Program-made: the position numbers and the translations under genes
NCBI GenBank assembly: GCA_032158125.1
Contig: JASKOT010000025.1
Span: forward strand, 124,001 to 188,000
DNA: 64,000 bases
Reading direction: 5' to 3'
Origin: Papiliotrema nemorosa
Lineage: Eukaryota > Basidiomycota > Tremellomycetes > Tremellales > Rhynchogastremaceae
The notes under the pieces: generated by a model
What the model saw: the letters and a program-made list of their open reading frames with translations, nothing else
Database searches by the model: none
Told to the model about the DNA's origin: nothing
Shown here: piece after piece, positions 56,256 to 64,000 of the stretch
Position numbering within the stretch: position 1 is the stretch's first letter
Layout: each line of letters starts with the position of its first letter

Positions 56256-59200
56256 TCACCCGATGGCCTGCATTTGATCCCCGTATTTGGCCAGATACGC
56301 CTTGACCACTGTCCGATTGACATGTGGCAGTATATCACTCATGGACCTCACTTCTGCATCGCTAGGTCCCGACCCGGTAGGACTGCCTTCGATCAGAGAA
56401 CTCTGCCTCGGAGGGGGCAAAGAGCCTTTCCGTGTGATACTTCCTGATATTGGCCTCAGACCATCCAGTGATCCTCTGGACGATGCGGGGTAAGGCACAT
56501 TGCTGATCCTAGACAAACCCGTATCGAGACTGGATCTGGCGGGAATGTCCACCAGCGAATGGTTGGGACCCGTTGGAGGAGGAGTGAAAGATCCCATACG
56601 TGGCGGTCTCGGACCCATAGGCGTCGACCCGCTCGCAGCTGAGGAACGGGAAATGACAGTCTCTCCAGGTCCTGCTCCGTCCGATGAGCGTTGAGGCGAA
56701 GTCGAGTAAGACGGTGAAGAGATGGGTAGACCTCGAACGTCTTTCTTGTTGACAGACGAAGAAGGGGGTCCAAGAGCCGTCGAGTCCTTTTTCGAGGACG
56801 ATTTTTTGCCGATTCCACCGAAAAAGGACCGTTTGGAGGAAAAGGACGAGATGGATTGCATCGATTGAGAGGGTTTCATCCCTCCTCCAGATATACCGCT
56901 AGCGTATTGTGCTTGTAGTTGCGGATAGGGCAAGTTGGGCGGTAGCGAAGATGGCGCATCGGCGGGATCCACAGCGCGTTGCGGGATTTCTCGAGCAGTA
57001 TATGAGTCTGCTCGCATGGGAAATTCACTGCTGGAAGACACATTGCGCATGTGGTTCTGAGGTGGAACGACCAGAGTCGAGGTTATAGATTGACCCGGTC
57101 GCAAGCCTATAGAAGCCATCGAAGCCTTTTTGGCACTTTTCGGAGATGGGCGAGACGATGCAGAGGCGGAAGCGGCACACCATTCTCGGATACCCGTCTC
57201 TGCGCGTGCGAGGTCGTTGAGAGATTTGGCATAGGCTTTTGCTCGGTCTCCGGCATACTTCATGCTCTTGATATTCCCGTACAACATTGCTGCGGGCCAT
57301 GGACGAGGTGAGAAAGCAGCAATGGTTGTGGGCGATTCGACTACAGGTGCGGGAGCTTGATGCGTGTTCCGTAAAGACAGTCCAGAAGGGATGCGACGGA
57401 CTTGGTCAGCTGTTCGAGGTAACGGTGGAGGTGGCATTGCCGCTGAATCACAGAGTGAAGCACCTCGATTGGGCAGGGAAGTCGGAGTGATAGGTCCAGA
57501 GTCGCTCATGTCTCTTGCAGGCGTCGAAGATCCAGCCTCAAGCTCCGGCTTGTCCTTCTGCGGCGAGGGTATATTGGAGGTGGAACCTTTATTGTCGATA
57601 CCTATCGCATCGATGGCTCCACCTAGCATATCGGTGAGGTGTTCAATCGTCTCCTCTGTCATCATGGAAGGTGTTCTGGACGGCGATCGGGTCGGACGAG
57701 GCGGCTCCTGCCTTTTTTCAGGTGTCGTCTTGTCGGGTGAATAGGGGGTGTTGATGATGGTGGGAAGGTCTTTCAGCGAAGGTTGAGGTGAGAGATTCAT
57801 TGGTGTTGTGGTCACGCTTCCTCTGGGCGATTGTCTGAGTTCAGCACAACTCCTAACTTGTCACTCACAAGGCGCGGAGGGTTGATCTTGGTGGTAGTTC
57901 GGGACTTCTACCGGGACTGAGTTCCCTTGTCCTCTTTTCTGGCGATATTGATCCTGCTCTCATATATTTGTCGGGTGACAACATATCCCTCTCCTTCTTC
58001 GGGGATAATAGCGATTCGACGATCGCTCCACTCGATGTACTTCCCGAGGCGGGCAATGTCGTCCTTTTGCCTCTACTTCTAATGGTCTCGGAATCTTCAG
58101 TCGGGAAGTCGGGGAGGATATCGCCAAATTCGGATTTCCACGCTGGAGCAGATTTAGGGGAAGGTACTGTTATATCCACCCTGACTTCTTGCTTCTCCAA
58201 CGACTTTTTGTGGACGTCCAACGGAGCGGTGAAGGGGATTCGTCCGCTTGTCGGGGTGTATCCACGAGCAGAGGGACTGGCGATAGGTCTCGTCGGGGTC
58301 GTCTGCTTCGCAGGAGAAGCACCACGACCTGATGGGTCTGGTCGGGGATAGTCTCGTCGTGGAGACCTGTCGAAATTGAGAGGAGCGGGTGCGCTGATAC
58401 CTGCTCGATCGTGCTTGTCCACAAAAGGCGGAGCTACGGGTGTTTTGTCTAGTGGATCCTCTTCTTCCGCCTGATGAACTTGGTACGTCGCCTCGCTCGT
58501 TGTAGAGGTGATGCTGTCCCGTGCATCACCTAAACTAGCCGGTGGTGGGTGTGTGGGCCCAAAGAGAGCTTGATAGTCGATAGGTGAATGTCCAGATTGA
58601 TTATCGTCCGACCCGAAAGAATCCGCTCGCAGACCGTTGAATCTCGAATGGGAATGCGGTATTTGGGCCGAATCACTTCCACTTCCTTCGTTGGAATAGT
58701 CTGACTCGCCAGACCAACCTCCGGGGGATTCGAGATACATCTCTTCGACCTGACCCCCATTCTCTGACGAGGTGATGATTCGTGAAGGACCCGCTTGGAA
58801 TCGGTGGGGGGAGAGATGGTCAGATGACGAGGTAGACGGGGCGAGTAGATTCGGTGCAGACATTTCTTTAGTGAGTAGATGGTTCTCTGATAGACCGTTG
58901 GATGAAGATCCAGAAGCGGGAAGGGCAGAGTGGAATCCTGGTGAAGGGGAAAGACCGGCTGCTGAGAGTGAGGATGAACTCGAATTTGCTATTCCAGCAT
59001 GAGCCGACCAGTAATAGTTGTCGAGCCCGCCTGATTGAGTGGATTCACGACGAAGAACCCCTGGACGCGCCATGGGTGAGGCAGATTGAGAGGACAGGGC
59101 TGAAAGGTCAGTGCTGGACTTTCTCCGGACACGGGGTCGAGGTTCAAGAGGGGTTGCGTACCGCTGGAAGAACGAGATAGAGATTCGTCAGAGAGCTCTA

Positions 59201-59258
59201 TACTCCCTAAAAGACCTGCTGGAGACCTCGGAAAAGGTTTAGGCGCCGAGGTCGACAT
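56256..59258 (-). CDS. Large Ser/Pro-rich protein of unknown function with a possible CUE/UBA-like C-terminus
   Basis: Three exons: 59162-59258, 57869-59099, 56256-57834; 968 aa. Most of the protein is disordered and rich in Ser, Pro, Gly and Thr with many S/T-P sites (SPEKRTRELSPGRSPELPP), suggesting heavy phosphorylation. Two parts look structured: EETIEHLTDMLGGAIDAIGI, followed later by AAMLYGNIKSMKYAGDRAKA and YAKSLNDLARAETGIREWCA, and the extreme C-terminus, SMSDILPHVNRTVVKAYLAK then YGDQMQAIG. The latter resembles a CUE/UBA-like three-helix unit (LP-x-V near the start, YGD near the end) but is cut short by the stop. A region FGGIGKKSSSKKDS is basic. No signal peptide or membrane segment. 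Function unknown; a membrane-trafficking or polarity scaffold is possible but unsupported. Confidence 0.7.
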
Positions 59259-59639
59259 GATGGGGAAGCAGTCGTGAGCCGAAGGTATGGGCGAGGTTGA
59301 GGGTGATGGTGATCAGGGCAAAGGTGCGTTTCGAGTATCGTCAATCACGTCAATCACCTGTGCATCCTTGTTAAGGTATGAGCACAGCTCTTCCAGTCCT
59401 TCTGGGTGTCGAGTTGTCGATATACCGAGATAAGACTGTGCTCAAGTCGTGTGGACAAAGATGGTGTTGATAGTATTGAGACGGGGTTGACCTGATTTCG
59501 AGAGAGGGTACGCGCCGGAGAAGGGAGCGGTCACCGTCTACTGCTCGGACGAGACTGTATACACCATGCGCATAGGTGTTGGTATCATTATGCACAAGCT
59601 ACTATAATCTCGAGTACAAACTGACCAACAATCAATCTG
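59259..59639. other. Intergenic: promoter of the Ser/Pro-rich gene
   Basis: 381 bp between two minus-strand genes. It contains ATCACGTCAATCAC (direct TCAATCAC repeats, 59339-59357). No gene seen. Confidence 0.45.
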
Positions 59640-61508
59640 CTACGCGACGATGCTGCCAGCATGGATTCGTACCCAGTACGTAAACGTCTTGTACTCGTCC
59701 TTTTCCCCCCCGTCCTCGGCTGCAGACCCAGCAGCACCGGCTTCCTTCTCACCCATATCTTCTGCTCGATATGTGTATCGCACTTCAAGGTCAAACTTGA
59801 GTCAGCGTAGGTTTGGCGTGAATCGACTCACCTCGACAGGTCCCACGGCTCCAGGGAGGACCTCGACCTCTAACCCGACTATACTGGTATTGCCCTTCTT
59901 TTCCACTCCAAGCTCGCCACGCTTTTTGTCTCTCACACTGCCACTCATTAACAGACTCTTTCGACTCCGCCTGCCCAAAGTCCCCTTGGAGCTGCTACCT
60001 CCCTCGCTGACACCTTCTGAACTCTCCAAAGCTGGTGGACCATCCTCCTCTTCCTCTTCTTCATCATAAGCCCATGCATCCTTGAAAGGTGCAACCGTGA
60101 AGTGTTGAGTCGGAAGGTGGATATGGTGATTTGCTGAGGGTGCGCCCTTGGGCGGATGAGGTTGAGTCAAGCGGATTTGAATAGGGTCGTATAATGGGTT
60201 GGTGAATGCGAGTTGAAAGGTGTACTGAGGTTTAGCTATAAGATAGAGGTAGCTGAGAACATACCACTTGACTCGGATGCAAGTCTTCATTCATTGCCTC
60301 CTCCTCTTCTTCCGCTCGACCTCTGGTCTTGCGTCTTTCCCTTCGCCGCCTTTCCACCTCTTCAGGAGTCATTGGCTGGTCATGGTCCACGCTCTGCACT
60401 CGACGCCTTCTTCGACCAATCTCAATTTCGGGCAGATAGTTGTTGGCCACCATTTTGATCTTGAATCGTGTCGTCTTGGTATCAGGCTGAATGAGCAAGT
60501 GCCGACAGGATCCGTCTGGACATCGCTTGGTCAGTTTGGTTTGTAGCGGTATTCGTTCCGGCTGAATTGATCTGAAATGAGCTACACATTTTTTGATAGC
60601 CGATGAATTCACTTCAGATCTCGACTCCTATGCCAACTGTGTCCCCATGTCTTGCCCAGCTCAGCTATCGATCCCGCGTGCATCACCCTCATATCATCCA
60701 CATCGCTCATCCCTTTTTCCAAACCTTTCACTTTCCAAGTTGCCTTCGACTTGTACTCTCTAATCTCATCCCAATCATCATGCGCCTTCTCAACAAAATC
60801 CTTGGGCCGGGTCCTCGGTCGCATACCCGCCACGTCGCGATTGAGCGCTTTGGCCGCCATTTGGGTCAAATGGGAGATGTGTCGAGTAGGGTTCCTGCTC
60901 CCCACGGTGGATCGTGTTGGCGCTTGCACAGGAGCTGAAGAGGTCATATAACTCTCCAAGTGATCTTTGATCGCTTCAAACTCGTTTTGTAAACTTTCAG
61001 TCTCCTTGTTCATCTTCTGCAGCTGGACTTTTGGTCAGCATTATCAAATGTTCTAGGCGTACGAGCGATCCCTGTGCCCTTCTCAAATTCCCATTGAATC
61101 TCTCTGCTACTCCATTTGCATCCTGGACAGGAGAGAAGGTACGGTGGTCCACTTGACATTTGCCCAGAGGCCGGGTCGAGGGTGTCCGTCGGAATGACCT
61201 GCAGAGCTGCCGTACATGTCGGACAAGCAAAGCAAGATCTGGCACACCTGATATCAGTTTAGATGATGATTATGGGCGCACCTGTTCCTGTCGCCCCTGA
61301 CATTGGCGCTGGGCACATCGAAGAGGCAATTGGGACAATAGTAGCTGGCAATCTCCGTAGCTACACATTGATCACACCTCACAGCGTCACACTCTTCGCA
61401 AAAGTACAGCGAGTCGAGGCGAGAGAATGAGGATGATGAAGAGGCATAAGAAGGAGGATATGGAGCATGCGGTCTGTCCAGGTGTGGACAGTGATACCTC
61501 ACCGACAT
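59640..61508 (-). CDS. Dynactin subunit 4 (p62)
   Basis: About seven exons from 61508 to the stop at 59640-59642. p62 is part of the dynactin pointed-end complex, which supports dynein cargo binding. The N-terminus has the expected zinc-binding cysteine array: RYHCPHLDR, LYFCEECDAVRCDQC, YYCPNCLFDVPSANV, then ARSCFACPTCTAALQV and LSCPGCKWSSREIQWEF. A coiled coil (NKETESLQNEFEAIKDHLES) and an Arg-rich linker follow. The second half is beta-rich: LQTKLTKRCPDGSCRHLLI, FKIKMVANNYLPEIEI, FQLAFTNPLYDPIQIRLTQP, FTVAPFKDAWAYDEEEEEED, then VEVLPGAVGPVE, FDLEVRYTYRAEDMGEKEAG and a final FTYWVRIHAGSIVA. Length and order agree with fungal and animal DCTN4. Minor introns are approximate. Confidence 0.9.
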
Positions 61509-61749
61509 GACATTGGAGTGGGCATGGGCACAAAGTCAATCTGAACAGTGTGATGGACGCGTCGGGTTTCCCACGGTGGCAAAAGAATTCCGGATCCGAA
61601 CAAGCTCGGTGGCGGGGACCGCCGACATTTCCGGCTTGGAGCGGCGATGACCGCCACCGTGTTGACACGTTTACCCTTCGACGTGTACGGAATATTCCAA
61701 AAGTCAGAAAGAGAGACCTTCTCCTTTGTCATCCCACTCAAGACTCACC

Positions 61750-64000
61750 ATGCTCGCCAATGCATGGACGTTCTCAGCAGAGGACTCTGTGGGGTACTAT
61801 GGTGTATCCCAGGAGACTGGTCTGACTGAAGACCAAGTGAAACGTAATAGGGAGCTCTACGGGGAGAATGGCGAGTTCCCCCTGTTTGCTGGTGACGAAG
61901 CGTTTGCTGATGAACAGCCCTACCTGAAGCTCCTCCCACCTCGCTGTTCGCCCTGATCCTCGCTCAATTCAAAGATCAGCTCGTCCTCATTCTCCTCGCC
62001 TCTGCCGTCGTGTCGTTCGTCCTGGCGTGTTTCGAAGACTCTGCCGAGCCTGGAGGATCTTGGATGACAGCCTTTGTCGAACCTCTGGTCATTCTCCTCA
62101 TTCTCATCGCCAACGCCACTGTCGGTGTCGTTCAAGAGACAAATGCTGAAAAGGCCATCGACGTATGTCAGAGCATATACCCCAGCTGACATGTAGGCAT
62201 TGCGAGAATACTCCCCCGATGAGGCCCTCGTGCTTCGTTCAGGTCGACTTTCCCGTATACCCGCCTCGGAACTCGTCCCTGGAGATATCGTCTCTGTTCA
62301 CGTCGGAGACCGTATCCCCGCCGACTGTCGGATCCTCTCCTTCTCTTCCTCCTCATTCAGAGTGGACCAAGCCATGTTGACCGGAGAATCCATGTCGGTC
62401 GGCAAGGTCGAACACACCATCAATGACCCCGGAGCAGTCAAGCAGGATATGACCAACATGTTGTTCTCTGGTACCACCGTTGTCAATGGTGCCGCCAAGG
62501 CTGTGGTTGTTCTCACCGGTTCAAAAACTGCTCTGGGAGCCATCCATTCGAGCATCTCGAAAGACGATGAAGAAGAGGAGAAGACTCCTTTGAAAAGGAA
62601 GTTGGATGATTTTGGAGAACAACTCGCCAAGGTCATCTCGGTCATTTGTGTTTTGGTCTGGCTCGTTAACATCCGACATTTCAATGATCCCAGTCATCAT
62701 GGATGGCTCAAGGGTGCAATCTACTACCTCAAAATTGCCGTGGCGCTCGCTGTCGCTGCCATTCCGGAAGGTCTCGCAGCGGTCATTACGGCTTGTCTGG
62801 CTCTTGGTACGAAGAAGATGGCGAAAAGAGGTGCGATTGTTCGAAATTTGCCCAGTGTTGAAACGCTCGGCTGTGCCAATGTCATTTGCTCGGACAAGAC
62901 GGGAACATTGACGACTAATCAGATGAGCGTGGCGAGATTCTTGACTGTCGCTGGTTCCGACTCTTTCGCAGAGTACAACGTCGGGGGTACGACCTTTGCT
63001 CCGACAGGTGCAGTAACTACCTTGGATGGGAAACACGCAGAGAGATCCACGGTTCGGACCGCATCTGTGGATAAGCTGGTCGAAATCTGTGCAATTTGTA
63101 ACGATGCCAAGATTGGCTACAACTCGGTGAGTCGATCTAAATCTGTCAATGCACTGATTCTTCGCTAACAAGTAGGAGACTGACACGTATCACAATGTCG
63201 GCGAGCCCACCGAGGCGGCGCTCAAAGTCTTGGTGGAGAAACTCGCTTCGGACCAGGACCATTTCAACGCCACTCTGGAGGGCATGCACCCTCTCGCCCG
63301 ATCGACTGCCGTCAATGATCACTACGACTCTCGGTTCAAGCGACTGCTGACGTTCGAGTTCAGTCGAGATCGAAAGAGCATGTCCGTGTTGACCCAATCT
63401 TCCAAAGGATACTCGCTTTTGGTCAAAGGTGCACCGGAGACGGTGATTGAGCGATGCACATCGGTCATCACTCCTCAAGGCGTCGTCGATCTTTCACCCG
63501 CTCTGCGTTCGCGATTGGCTGACACTCAACTCGAATACGGAAAAAGAGGTCTGCGGACTCTTGCTCTTGCCTATGTCGATGAATCAGACGGCGACGCTTC
63601 TCACTACAAGACGGATCGAGCGGAGGATTATGTCAAGTTTGAAAAGGATATGACGTTTGTCGGTCTAGTTGGCATGCTTGATCCTCCTCGACCTGAGGTT
63701 CGAGAGGCTATTGCAAAGTGCAAGACTGCTGGAATTCGGACTATCGTGATTACCGGAGACAACAAGAATACTGCCGAGACCATCTGTCGAGAGATTGGTG
63801 TATTTGGTCCTGATGAGGATCTCACTGGAAAGAGCTATACCGGACGAGAATTGGACGCCTTGTCTTACGAGGAAAAGCTCAAAGCTGTTCAACGAGCTTC
63901 CCTGTTTAGTCGAACAGAGCCGACTCATAAGTCTCAATTGGTCGACCTGCTGCAGAGTCTGGACTTGGTCGTGGCCATGACGGGAGACGGAGTCAACGAT
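61750..64000 (+). CDS. SERCA-type P-type Ca2+-ATPase (3' end cut by window)
   Basis: Exons 61750-61870, 61918-62162, 62197-63126, 63176 to beyond 64000. These type IIA pumps move Ca2+ into the ER or Golgi. Visible are the N-terminal [40 protein letters not shown], actuator [20 protein letters not shown] and TGES, M4 [20 protein letters not shown] (Ca2+-site PEGL), the phosphorylation motif [13 protein letters not shown], nucleotide-binding KGAPE, and the hinge MTGDGVND at the right edge. PEGL with [13 protein letters not shown] fits SERCA rather than PMR1. The first intron (61871-61917) has a GC donor (GCGAGT), needed to give [12 protein letters not shown]. The gene starts 241 bp from the divergent dynactin gene. 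The last three hundred or so residues (M5-M10) are outside the window. Confidence 0.93.

Overview
The window is gene-dense nuclear DNA from a basidiomycete yeast, most probably a Tremellomycete (Cryptococcus/Kwoniella-like). I base this on many short introns (about 34-90 nt, GT-RNGT donors, CTGAC/CTAAT-like branch sites, CAG/TAG acceptors), about one gene per 2.2 kb, divergent start codons only 100-320 bp apart, and the protein set (single-chain urease, Bur1-type CDK with an RS-rich N-terminus, FHA+forkhead Fhl1, Pep4). The species is not decidable from the sequence. I built 28 gene models by eye. Where exon coordinates are given, the splice phases were checked and the summed exon length is a multiple of three.

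Layout. 1-13.8 kb, all minus strand: a HECT_2/UBE3D-type ubiquitin-ligase domain joined to a long novel N-terminal region (cut by the left edge), a small unknown gene, an Rtc4-domain protein, a Ser-rich single-pass membrane protein, and the CDK Bur1. 14.2-21.2 kb: divergent L-rhamnose mutarotase and METTL26-type methyltransferase, then a Pho80-like cyclin and an APC-family permease (plus). 21.7-32.9 kb, minus: urease, a membrane protein with PSAP and PPxY motifs, an aldo-keto reductase, and mitochondrial IF-2. 33.2-37.9 kb, plus: ribonucleotide reductase small subunit, vacuolar aspartyl protease, FHIT-type hydrolase. 38.1-41.1 kb: a Ser/Thr-rich type I membrane protein (minus) and an unknown conserved-looking gene (plus). 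41.4-47.8 kb: four unknown genes (+, -, +, +). 48.3-64 kb: Fhl1, Mgr3-like TPR protein, eIF2B alpha, a low-complexity protein with a possible CUE/UBA-like end, dynactin p62, and a SERCA-type Ca2+ pump cut by the right edge.

Most genes are unrelated housekeeping genes, as expected on a fungal chromosome; there is no operon-like logic. The main exception is the 41.4-47.8 kb block. Its four proteins look unrelated at first sight, but they share an order of helical modules. Every intron I can define in them lies in phase 1, usually just after a W-W-K/Q or W-L/I-x-x module end. I read them as a divergent, locally duplicated family of unknown function, and it is the best candidate here for something undescribed. 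Other points worth a second look are the UBE3D fusion with its four GR-x(3)-Q-[DE] repeats, the PSAP/PPxY membrane protein, a PACE-like inverted repeat upstream of the vacuolar protease, two GC-AG introns and a 15-nt microexon in RNR2. I recognised no tRNA, rRNA, transposon or CRISPR.
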